From Bradyrhizobium sp. (GTDB taxonomy: Bacteria > Pseudomonadota > Alphaproteobacteria > Rhizobiales > Xanthobacteraceae), in the NCBI GenBank assembly GCA_030681365.1, contig JAUXWH010000223.1:1-64000 (forward strand): a stretch of 64,000 nt of DNA. Reading direction: 5' to 3'. The notes under the pieces were generated by a model. The model was not told the DNA's origin, searched no databases, and saw nothing but the letters and a program-made list of their open reading frames with translations. Position numbers and translations under genes: made by a program. Of this stretch, positions 27,402-34,582 are shown in pieces; position 1 is the first letter of the stretch, and every line of letters starts with the position of its first letter.

Positions 27402-27791
27402 TCAGCACCCCCGGCAGATGCTGAACTTGCCATCGGCCGGCTTGCCGCGCGCGCGTGCAGAGGCACGCGAAGAGGAGCGGCGCGATTCACTGCGGGAGAC
27501 GGTTGCGGCCCGCCGCTTGATTTTCGCGCGCGGCGCCACCGCAGGCGAGACGCGGGTGGAAACCATCGGCGCCGCGGACGGCACCGCGGGCACCGCAATG
27601 TTCGGCGGCGGCGGCGCTGGGATCCTGGCCGCGTTGCCGGCGCCGCTGGGGTCGTTGACCGAATTATTCAGACCGCCGGCGCTGCCCGCTCCGCGGATAC
27701 CGCTGACCCCGGCATCCTGCGCGAAAGATGTTGCAGGCGCCGTCAGGCTGGTTGTCAGGACCAGGGCCAAAATTGCCGATTTGCCGATCAT
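27402..27791 (-). CDS. Small secreted Ala/Pro/Ser-rich protein, unknown function
   Basis: A 129-residue protein with a signal peptide (MIGKSAILALVLTTSLTAPA, cleavage near SFAQD). A low-complexity mature chain follows: a Gly/Asn-rich stretch, a Pro/Ala segment (RIPAPPPPNIAVPAVPSAAP) and a basic Ser/Arg region ending in CRGC. I know of no domain. GGAG lies nine bases before the ATG at 27791. It is downstream of the RND adaptor on the same strand but about 225 bases away. Confidence 0.6.
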   Translation of the reverse strand: MIGKSAILALVLTTSLTAPATSFAQDAGVSGIRGAGSAGGLNNSVNDPSGAGNAARIPAPPPPNIAVPAVPSAAPMVSTRVSPAVAPRAKIKRRAATVSRSESRRSSSRASARARGKPADGKFSICRGC

Positions 27792-28016
27792 GAAGCACAC
27801 TCCGACAAGAATGTACTAACGAATCGAGAGGCCCGGCGTTCCCCTTCCGGGTTGCGCGGCGTCGCGGGAGATCGACGCTGGCGCCGCCTTGTGGCCATGC
27901 GGTGCGGAGGCTGGCGGCTTCAAAGGCCAGAGCGCAGGACGTGAAACATCGCCGGGCGGACTTCGCAGAGATGACACCCGGCAGAAGTCGAACCTGCCGT
28001 CGAGCACGGGATTCGT

Positions 28017-29261
28017 TTAGCTCCCCGGAAGCTCAATTTCCGAGGACGCGTCACCGCTGCCTTGCCTGCCGGCCTGCATTGCCGGCTGGCGCTGCGGAAG
28101 CGAACTTGTCGTTGTGTCCGCATCGACCGAGGCCTGCGGCCTGACCCGGTCGCCCGCCGCGAACTTCTGGAAACCGTCGACAACCACCCGATCGCCGTCC
28201 TTCAGGCCATCTTCCACCAGCCACAAGCCGTCCTGCGCCGAGCCGATACGGACCGGCTGCACCGCGATGCGGCCATCATCCTTGACGACAAAAACCTCGC
28301 TACCGCCGCCGCCGTTGCGCTGGATCGCCTGTTGCGGCACCGCGATGGCATCGGCATCGATGCCCTGCTCGATCAGAACACGCACATACATGCCCGGCAG
28401 CAATTCCCGCTTCGGGTTTGGAAATTGACCCCGCACGGTCACCTGCCCGGTATTGGCGTCGACCCTGGATTCCGAAAACAGCAACTTGCCGGGCGAGGGA
28501 TAAAGCGTTCCGTCGTCCAGCACGAGGCGGATGCGGGCCGCGGATGGCGCGATCCGGTCGAGGTCGCCCTGGTCGAACGCGCGGCGAAGCTTGTTCATCT
28601 CGCTCACGGATTGGGTGAAGTCGGCGTAGATCAGGTCGAGCTGCTGGATCGTCGCCAGATTGGCCTCGTTCTTGACGACCAGCGCGCCTTCGCTGACAAG
28701 TGCCGCGCCGACCACGCCGTTGATCGGCGCGCGGATCGTCGCATAGTTGAGATTGAGCCGGGCGCGCGCGACATCGGCCTTGCGCTCCTCGACTTCCGCC
28801 TCCGCCTGACGCATCGCGCCGGTTGCCTTTTCATGCTGCGATTCGGGAACCACCTTCTGGCTTGCTAGCTGCGCAATACGGCGCGCGTGCTGCGCAGCCA
28901 GATCGAACGCCGCGGTGGCTTTCGCCAACGCCGCCTCATTCGCCCGCAACTCGACCTCGAGCGGCCGTTGGTCGATTCGATAGAGCGGATCGCCCGCCTT
29001 CACCTCGGATCCCTGCTGAAACAACCGTTCGACCACGATGCCGGAGATGCGAGGTCTGACATCAGCAATGCGGGTCGGTGCAATCCGGCCCGGCAATTCG
29101 CGAACGAGAGCGCGCGGCTTCGATTTGACGGTGATGATGCCCACCTCCGGAACCACTTCCGTCGCGGCGCTTGCAGAAACGGGCTCGTCGCAGCCGGCAA
29201 GAACCGGCGCAAGGCCCGCCAGCAACAACGCGCCGCAAGCCAGCCGCAAGTGATTCTGCAT
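28017..29261 (-). CDS. RND-type efflux periplasmic adaptor (AcrA/MexA-like lipoprotein)
   Basis: A 414-residue lipoprotein (LAPVLAGCDE lipobox near residue 24). It has the full adaptor layout: beta-barrel strands, a split lipoyl domain (ERLFQQGSEVKAGDPLYRID ... NYATIRAPINGVVG), an alpha-hairpin and a membrane-proximal domain. It should link an RND pump to an outer-membrane channel. I start at the ATG at 29261 because it places the lipobox correctly and follows GGGGAT. Unusually, no RND permease is encoded on either side, so it must work with a pump elsewhere or is a remnant. Confidence 0.9.
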   Translation of the reverse strand: MQNHLRLACGALLLAGLAPVLAGCDEPVSASAATEVVPEVGIITVKSKPRALVRELPGRIAPTRIADVRPRISGIVVERLFQQGSEVKAGDPLYRIDQRPLEVELRANEAALAKATAAFDLAAQHARRIAQLASQKVVPESQHEKATGAMRQAEAEVEERKADVARARLNLNYATIRAPINGVVGAALVSEGALVVKNEANLATIQQLDLIYADFTQSVSEMNKLRRAFDQGDLDRIAPSAARIRLVLDDGTLYPSPGKLLFSESRVDANTGQVTVRGQFPNPKRELLPGMYVRVLIEQGIDADAIAVPQQAIQRNGGGGSEVFVVKDDGRIAVQPVRIGSAQDGLWLVEDGLKDGDRVVVDGFQKFAAGDRVRPQASVDADTTTSSLPQRQPAMQAGRQGSGDASSEIELPGS

Positions 29262-29477
29262 TGGAACTATCCCCAGTTTCGTTCGTCCGCAATCGGTCCC
29301 GGCCGCTCCGATCAAACTCAACCGCTTTGCTTAACGAGAAGTTAAAATCGGGCGGGTTGCGCCCTTCACTTGTCGGTGGCGGCGCAATGCGGCGCGGTTA
29401 GATAATCGAAAAAAAGCATTTTTTTGGCGGGAGCCTCGGCTCGAAACGCCGGCGAATTTAGCACGAGCGACAGCCCC

Positions 29478-30671
29478 CTACTCGTCCATGAACTCGTCTT
29501 CCTCGTTCACCTTCTCGTTCGGCTTGTACCGATGCGACGCGCTCTTGCGGGCGCCGATTGATCCCGTCACATACGCGTCGCGTGAGGCAAAAGGATTGCG
29601 CTGGCCGGCGCGGCCGGCGATCTCCTCGCCCGAGACAGCGGCGGGCTGACAGATGGCGCGCCGGCTCTTGCGGCGCATCAGGTCGATGTGGATGTGATCG
29701 TAGTGATAGATGTTGGAGCCCGGCGCCAGCACGGTGTTGAACTGCTGGCAGGCGGCGGCCTGGATATCGCGCAAAAATCCCTGCTCTTCCGGCATGCCCT
29801 TCCAGCCGTTCTTCACCGTCACCCGCCGTCCGTCGGCCAGCGTGAAGGCCGCGATGTCAAGCGCATTGCCGAAAGCGTGCTCGGAAATCCGCGCGCGCGA
29901 ATTGCCGTTCATGCCGCGGCAGGAATAGGCGGAGATCTGCTTGATCTCGGCAACTCTTGTGCCGAACCAGCGCATCGCTGCAGGCTGCACGGAATCGGCG
30001 AGCCAGCGATCAAGCGCCGAAACCATCGGACAGGCCAGCGTCGCGGCGGGCTTCATCGCCACCGGGCCGAAGGCCGCAACGGAATTGCCCTGCGCCGGCC
30101 CGAGCCGCGGCAGCGGTTGCGCGCTGGCGGGGCGCTCCGAATAGGGCGCATGCCCGCGATCCCCAGGATAGGCCGAAGGCGGGGGGTAGCCTCCCCGACC
30201 GGCAGGCTCCTCGGACGCGCGCGCGATCTCGTCGTCATCCGGCGCAACGACGCCAGGCGCCGTCAATGAAATCGGACCGTTCGACGGCGCGCCATAGGCC
30301 GGCTGGTGCATCGAGTTGTCGGGATAGGAGGATGGCGGCGGCGCCGCCCGTGGCGGCGAAACCGGCCAGCGCGGCGCGTTGCCGATATTGCCCGGCGGCC
30401 GCAGGTCGTCGGCAAAGCCAAAACTGCCGATGCTTTCGCCGAGGGCGGCCACCTTGAGCGGATATTCCGCGCCGCAAACGCCGGGACCCGAAATCGGGTT
30501 GATTCGAACCAGTTCGGCGTTTTCTTTCACCGCCCCGGATTTCAGGCATGCCAATTCGGCCTCGGCCCGCCACGGTTCACGCTCCGCGGACTGAAAAAAT
30601 CCGCGGCCGCAGCCCGCAAGCGCAACAAGGACGAAGGAGCCGACGAGATACAAACGAACTCCACGCGTCAT
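29478..30671 (-). CDS. Extensin-like C-terminal domain lipoprotein (LAS-type peptidase fold)
   Basis: A 397-residue protein with a lipobox (VALAGCGR, Cys21) and a Pro/Gly/Ser-rich central region (about residues 90-215). The extensin-like C-terminal domain follows (about 215-345), with the cysteine/His pattern ISEHAFGNALDIAAF and YHYDHIHIDL. The His..Asp..HxH arrangement resembles M15/LAS metallopeptidases such as MepA, so it may cleave peptidoglycan crosslinks (inference). A disordered, charged C-terminus follows. It is surface or periplasmic and apparently monocistronic. Confidence 0.82.
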   Translation of the reverse strand: MTRGVRLYLVGSFVLVALAGCGRGFFQSAEREPWRAEAELACLKSGAVKENAELVRINPISGPGVCGAEYPLKVAALGESIGSFGFADDLRPPGNIGNAPRWPVSPPRAAPPPSSYPDNSMHQPAYGAPSNGPISLTAPGVVAPDDDEIARASEEPAGRGGYPPPSAYPGDRGHAPYSERPASAQPLPRLGPAQGNSVAAFGPVAMKPAATLACPMVSALDRWLADSVQPAAMRWFGTRVAEIKQISAYSCRGMNGNSRARISEHAFGNALDIAAFTLADGRRVTVKNGWKGMPEEQGFLRDIQAAACQQFNTVLAPGSNIYHYDHIHIDLMRRKSRRAICQPAAVSGEEIAGRAGQRNPFASRDAYVTGSIGARKSASHRYKPNEKVNEEDEFMDE

Positions 30672-30840
30672 GCGCGCAACTTCAACTAATTTATTTAACG
30701 ACTCTTCAACGCGTTGTTTTCACTCTTTTTTAACCACGTTGCCCCGGGTCCGCGCTGTGGGGAGGCAGCGATAGTGCAGCATGGCTGACTTTTTGCGCCG
30801 GGAACGCTTTGCTAGCATCGCGAGTTGAGCGGACAGTGAC

Positions 30841-30957
30841 ATGAACGACGGAGATTTCGCGATGACCTTGCTGGGTCCTTGGGTCAGCAAAGTGAGCGTT
30901 GTTGCCGCGTATGCAGCCATCGCCTTTGTCGGCGCCATCGTGCTCGGGGTGTTCTAG
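30841..30957 (+). CDS. 38-residue membrane microprotein
   Basis: A short ORF with codons ATG AAC GAC ... GTG TTC TAG encodes a protein with one hydrophobic helix (VVAAYAAIAFVGAIVLGVF) after a short polar N-terminus (MNDGDFAMTLLGPWVSK). A strong intrinsic terminator lies 31 bases after the stop, which supports a discrete transcript. It is too short for usual gene callers. It resembles small inner-membrane peptides that I associate with Bradyrhizobium-type genomes; the function is unknown. Confidence 0.6.
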   Translation: MNDGDFAMTLLGPWVSKVSVVAAYAAIAFVGAIVLGVF

Positions 30958-30987
30958 CCCCGTCACCACAAGTCCGAATGAATCAGC

Positions 30988-31026
30988 GCCCGGCGGCCTG
31001 GAGCAATCCAGCCGCCGGGCTTTTTC
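30988..31026 (+). terminator. Intrinsic terminator after the 38-residue membrane microprotein
   Basis: CCCGGCGGCCTGG and CCAGCCGCCGGG form a stem with a one-base bulge and a 6-base loop, followed directly by CTTTTTCG. This is the clearest rho-independent terminator in the window. Confidence 0.85.
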
Positions 31027-31173
31027 GTGGGTCGAAAGGCATGACCGTGCCGCCCCCAAGCATCTGCCTGCCGAAAATTTCAGCATGGCTACGTTCACTT
31101 TTGAACAGACGGCCGGAACGAAATCCCCGGTTCCCGCGTAGCGTCACAAGCTCGGCAGTACGGGGAAACCACC

Positions 31174-31389
31174 GTGATAGGCAGACTGTATTTCGTGCGT
31201 CAGGCGGCGACGCTACTCAAATTCGCCCAATCGACCGCAAATCCTGAACTCTCGGCGGTCCTCATCGAAAAGGCGGTTGAACTCAAATCGCGCGGGGATG
31301 GCTCCAATGCGGTGGACAAGAGCCTTCAAGCTCCCGACGTGGAACCCGAGGAAGGCAGCAGGCTCCACCGTTCGGCCCGTGGTCGATAA
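31174..31389 (+). CDS. Small conserved-type hypothetical protein
   Basis: A 71-residue protein beginning MIGRLYFVRQAATLLKFAQS, with a helical, Leu/Ala-rich first half (NPELSAVLIEKAVELKSR) and an acidic, Pro-containing tail. The first half matches a pattern I associate with small Bradyrhizobium hypothetical proteins (xxRQAxTLLxxAxxTxxPxLxAxLxEKA). The ATG follows AACCACCGTG, a weak ribosome site. Function unknown. It stands alone between the terminator at 31026 and the convergent DUF2147-like gene. Confidence 0.5.
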   Translation: MIGRLYFVRQAATLLKFAQSTANPELSAVLIEKAVELKSRGDGSNAVDKSLQAPDVEPEEGSRLHRSARGR

Positions 31390-31426
31390 TGAATCCGCGA
31401 CCCTCGCCTGCACCGGCCGCTCAGGG

Positions 31427-32266
31427 CTACGATCGCGGCTCCGGCGAAAGCTGCCGCGAAATGATCAGCCGTTGCGGCCTGGTGACGATCCGGCTCCAGC
31501 TATTGCCCGAACAATAAAACCGTGCGAGCGCGCAAGCTTCGACCCGCAGCGCGTTCGGTCCCATCAGGGCCATCGTGCCGTAATAGGTGTCGCCGCTGTC
31601 GTGGCTGTAGACGCTGCCGGTCCACCGCGAGCCGGATTTCGGCTTCATGTTGATCAGCACCGCCTCGCCCTTGGTGGATGATTTGAGCGCATGGCCGCAC
31701 AGCGCCTGGCCGCAGCGTTCGATGCGGACCACTCCCTTGCCGCCCTCGCTCTGCCAGTCGCCAACCGGCGTATCGGCCGGCTCGTCTTCCGTTTGATGCG
31801 AAACGCTCGACACCCGCGGCTTGGCCGCCGGCGGCGGCCGAACCGCTTCGGTGGGCGGTGGAGGCGGGACCGGCGGACGCCACTTTGGCGACGCCATGGC
31901 GGGCGGCGGCGCGGCAATTTCCTGGGTCGCGGCGGCGGCCGGTTCAAACACCGCCGGCGGCACGGCGGCGACCGCGGCGGCGGGAGGATTGCCCGGAGGC
32001 GGAGCGGCCTGCACCAGCGCCGGTTGCATGGCGACCGGAGCCTTTACCTCGTCGGCGACGTCTCGATCACTCTCCTCGAGCCGATCGCTTTCGCGGCGCG
32101 CCTGATGGATGCCCGGAATCGAAACCGAAATGCACGACGGAGAATGGCAATGCCGGAGTGCCTCGATACGGATGCGGTGTCCACCGACGACGAAGGAAAA
32201 CGAATTGCCGGCATGCGCCGACGAACTCAACGCCATCAGCACCGCGAGAAAACCAAATCGCTTCAT
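31427..32266 (-). CDS. Secreted DUF2147-like protein, paralogue A
   Basis: A 279-residue periplasmic protein. It has a signal peptide (MKRFGFLAVLMALSSSAHA), a short N-terminal domain with a Cys pair (LRHCHSPSCISVSIPG), a long Pro/Ala-rich linker (about 75-165) and a C-terminal DUF2147 domain. In that domain, GDWQSEGGKGVVRIERCG, GHALK and the WTG-containing segments are visible. DUF2147 folds as a small beta-barrel of unknown role. It is divergently transcribed from a clear paralogue at 32473, sharing the same three-part architecture. Confidence 0.82.
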   Translation of the reverse strand: MKRFGFLAVLMALSSSAHAGNSFSFVVGGHRIRIEALRHCHSPSCISVSIPGIHQARRESDRLEESDRDVADEVKAPVAMQPALVQAAPPPGNPPAAAVAAVPPAVFEPAAAATQEIAAPPPAMASPKWRPPVPPPPPTEAVRPPPAAKPRVSSVSHQTEDEPADTPVGDWQSEGGKGVVRIERCGQALCGHALKSSTKGEAVLINMKPKSGSRWTGSVYSHDSGDTYYGTMALMGPNALRVEACALARFYCSGNSWSRIVTRPQRLIISRQLSPEPRS

Positions 32267-32472
32267 CGCAAGCCTCCCGAGGAGTGTCCCGAATGCGGTG
32301 CGGAAAACTAACGCCCGGGCAGCGGCCCGAATGTGATTTTAATCACCGTGCCGGAACGCCCCGCGCGGCCGGCCGTGCCGGCGCCGCCTGCGTGACGCAG
32401 ATCACGGAAGCCGACGGCCGGCCCACCTAGGGTCCGGGCAAGTTCACAAGCCCGCTGCACCAGGAGGCTCAC

Positions 32473-33216
32473 ATGAAAAGACTTCTCGTTCTCGCCGCGC
32501 TGCTGATGGCCGTCCCGTCCGCTCATGCCGGCAATTCGATTTCCTTCCAGATCGAGGGACACAAGATCCGCGTCCACGCGCCGAAGAACTGCAGCTCGTT
32601 GTCCTGCATCCGGATCTCGGCGCCCAGCCTCTCCGGCTCCAGCTTCGGGAATTTCAAGGGCTTCAACTCGAAGAGCGACAGCGACGATGCCGACATCGCC
32701 GAGCCAGCGCCGACACCGGCGCAGACGGCCGCGCCCGCCCCGGTTCCCGCCGTTCAGGCTCCGCAGCCGGCGACCCCCGTCGCCAGCGCAGCGCCGGCCG
32801 CAAGTCCCGCGCCTGCCGCGCCGACGACGGTGGCGACCGTCTCGCCCGCGCCGTCCGTCGCGGTCGAAGCACCACCCGCCGCGGCCGCCGCACCGCAGCC
32901 CGCCCCGGTCGCCGCCGCGCCGGCGCCTGCACCGGCCACCCCGCTCGGCATCTGGGCCACCGAGAAGAACAAGGGCAACGTCCGGATCGAGGAATGCGGA
33001 AAGAACCTGTGCGGCTATGCCGAGAAGACCGGCAAGAAGATCCTGATCAACATGAAGCCGCAGGCTTCCAAATGGACCGGCACGATCCACGACCCCGACA
33101 GCGGCCGCAATTACGACTCGACGATCGCGATGAAGGGCAGCAATGCGCTGCGGGTTCAGGGCTGCGCCTTCGGCGGCATGTTCTGCGGCGGCCAGACCTG
33201 GAAGCGCGTAAGTTAA
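32473..33216 (+). CDS. Secreted DUF2147-like protein, paralogue B
   Basis: A 247-residue periplasmic protein with signal peptide MKRLLVLAALLMAVPSAHAG. Its N-terminal Cys-pair domain (PKNCSSLSCIRISAPS) is followed by a roughly 90-residue Ala/Pro linker and a DUF2147 domain (LGIWATEKNKGNVRIEECG, LCGYAEKTGKKILINMKP, WTGTIHDPDSGRNY). It matches the divergent neighbour segment by segment, so the pair arose by duplication and inversion. AGGAGG lies eight bases before the ATG. An envelope or stress role is only a guess. Confidence 0.85.
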   Translation: MKRLLVLAALLMAVPSAHAGNSISFQIEGHKIRVHAPKNCSSLSCIRISAPSLSGSSFGNFKGFNSKSDSDDADIAEPAPTPAQTAAPAPVPAVQAPQPATPVASAAPAASPAPAAPTTVATVSPAPSVAVEAPPAAAAAPQPAPVAAAPAPAPATPLGIWATEKNKGNVRIEECGKNLCGYAEKTGKKILINMKPQASKWTGTIHDPDSGRNYDSTIAMKGSNALRVQGCAFGGMFCGGQTWKRVS

Positions 33217-33241
33217 AGAATCGGCAACCAAATACGCACTT

Positions 33242-33321
33242 GTCATTCCGGGGCGCGTCGAAGACGCGAACCCGGAATCTCGAGATTCCGGGTTCGATGC
33301 TGCGCATCGTCCCGGAATGAC
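33242..33321. repeat. Palindromic intergenic repeat (gtcattccggggcg family)
   Basis: GTCATTCCGGGGCGCG opens the element and CCCGGAATGAC closes it, with inner inverted copies GACGCGAACCCGGAATCTCG / CGAGATTCCGGGTTCG. It is the same family as 1156-1259 and lies just downstream of the DUF2147-like gene. Confidence 0.85.
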
Positions 33322-33332
33322 GGTTAACCGCA

Positions 33333-33441
33333 GCGATGAAACAAATCTCAACGCGACGAAATCAATTTGTGCGTTTGACGCAAACGTCCTGAAACGGATG
33401 CCGGCTAGTTTCTTCACAAGGAAACGCCGGGGACCGGCGCG
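33333..33441 (+). promoter_or_regulatory. Conserved upstream leader, copy 1
   Basis: This roughly 109-base block upstream of the Cys-rich protein gene aligns almost without gaps to 43255-43366, upstream of the second L,D-transpeptidase. Shared words include GCGATGAAACAA, CGACGAAA, GCAAAC, TCCTGAAACG and CGCCGGGGAC. The coding genes are unrelated, so this is probably a shared promoter or 5' UTR element. Confidence 0.6.
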
Positions 33442-33478
33442 TGACCTGGAAAATCCGGGCGCTCAAAAGGGGACATCG

Positions 33479-33796
33479 ATGACTTCAACTGCTTCTGATT
33501 TCAGCGGCTGCAAGCTGCTGGTCGCCACCGCACTCGCCCTCGGCCTGCTGACCACGGCCTCGCTGGCCCATACGGCGGAGCAGGAGCAGATGTGCGCCGG
33601 CGACGCGATGCGGCTGTGCAGTTCGGAGATTCCCGATGTCGACCGCATCACCGCTTGCATGCACAGGCAGCGCGCGGCGCTCAGCGACGGCTGCAAGGCG
33701 GTATTCAGCAAGGGAACGCCGGCGGCTACACCGGTGAACTACTCGCCATCAAGGCCCGGCAAGCCGATCAAGCTGGCGCCGCCCCGGGTGAAATAA
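33479..33796 (+). CDS. Secreted Cys-rich-repeat-like protein
   Basis: A 105-residue protein with a signal-like segment (CKLLVATALALGLLTTASLA). A mature four-cysteine unit reads MCAGDAMRLCSSEIPDVDRI then ACMHRQ and DGCKAVF, spaced like the Cys-rich (GLG1-type) repeat also seen in small bacterial periplasmic proteins. The C-terminus is Pro/Lys-rich. The ATG at 33479 follows AAAAGGGGACATCG, a good ribosome site. The conserved leader at 33333-33441 lies upstream. Its function is unknown. Confidence 0.72.
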   Translation: MTSTASDFSGCKLLVATALALGLLTTASLAHTAEQEQMCAGDAMRLCSSEIPDVDRITACMHRQRAALSDGCKAVFSKGTPAATPVNYSPSRPGKPIKLAPPRVK

Positions 33797-33825
33797 ACGC
33801 AGACCGACCGCAATATGATTCAATG

Positions 33826-33848
33826 GCCCGCCGGTTGCTCCGGCGGGC
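33826..33848. terminator. Bidirectional hairpin between convergent genes
   Basis: GCCCGCCGG and CCGGCGGGC are perfect 9-base arms around TTGCT, followed by GCTTTG. It sits between the convergent Cys-rich protein and Nudix genes; the T-tract is weak. Confidence 0.6.
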
Positions 33849-33904
33849 GCTTTGCTGGCGCGGATGAGGCCGCGACATTTTCACCCGCCGTCCACCGCCG
33901 ATGC

Positions 33905-34489
33905 TCAGGCGGCGCGCCGCAGCCAGTCCCGCACCTTTTGCACCAGACTGCGCCGGCCTTGGGTCGTTCCGTCGCTGTCGTTGCCTTCCGGTTCAGTGGG
34001 CGACGGATTCCCTGCCGATACCGTCGAAGAAGGCCGGGGCTGCTCAAGAACCGGTGGCTCTGCCGCGATCCATCCAGCCGCGGCCCCCTGCAGCGCCAGC
34101 GGACCGACATTGGCCAGGAACGCGCGCTCATAGCCCCGCGACAGCCGCTCAACGGCCGCATCGAGCGGCAGCCAGTCGACCGCCCTCACATCGCGCATCA
34201 GCGCGTGGACTTGCCCGCCACAGGCTTCCATCAGCCAATAGTGAACGACCTTGGAACCCCTGCCGGACTCATAGACCAGCGTTCCCAGGAATTCGTGCAC
34301 GCAGACGTCGTGTCCGGTCTCTTCCAGCACCTCGCGCTCGGCGGCGGCGCGCGGCGTTTCGCCGTCATCGAGCTTGCCCTTGGGAAGCACCCACTCGTTA
34401 CGCTTGCGCAGGCGCACCACCGCGAACAGCGGCGTATCTCCCTGCCGCAGCACAATGCCTCCCGCCGCCAGAACAGGCGCCCGCGCCAT
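33905..34489 (-). CDS. Nudix hydrolase
   Basis: A 194-residue protein with a canonical Nudix box, GKLDDGETPRAAAEREVLEE then TG, inside a domain covering about residues 1-130. The early PLFAVVRLRKRNEWVLPKGK pattern resembles the diadenosine polyphosphate / DIPP-type branch, which cleaves NDP linked to another moiety. The last 60 residues are a variable Pro/Ser/Arg tail. It is cytoplasmic and metal-dependent; the substrate is unknown. It converges on the Cys-rich protein gene and is upstream of nothing obvious on its strand. Confidence 0.9.
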   Translation of the reverse strand: MARAPVLAAGGIVLRQGDTPLFAVVRLRKRNEWVLPKGKLDDGETPRAAAEREVLEETGHDVCVHEFLGTLVYESGRGSKVVHYWLMEACGGQVHALMRDVRAVDWLPLDAAVERLSRGYERAFLANVGPLALQGAAAGWIAAEPPVLEQPRPSSTVSAGNPSPTEPEGNDSDGTTQGRRSLVQKVRDWLRRAA

Positions 34490-34582
34490 CCCACGTCCTC
34501 ATGCTGCCAATGTAACCGCCAGCATATCGTAGATTGAGATGGTGTTGTGGCTTTCGTAAAGCGATCCGGACAACGTGGCGGG

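Noticed and set aside
30683-30692. CAACTAATTT, one mismatch from the island motif, upstream of the extensin-like gene
   Set aside because: It lies only 12 bases from the start codon, in an AT-rich patch far outside the island; spacing differs from the other sites, so I treat it as chance.
30808-30835. GGAAC ... GTT pattern before the microprotein, reminiscent of an EcfG general-stress promoter
   Set aside because: The spacing is 18 bases rather than the usual 16-17 and flanking positions are weak.
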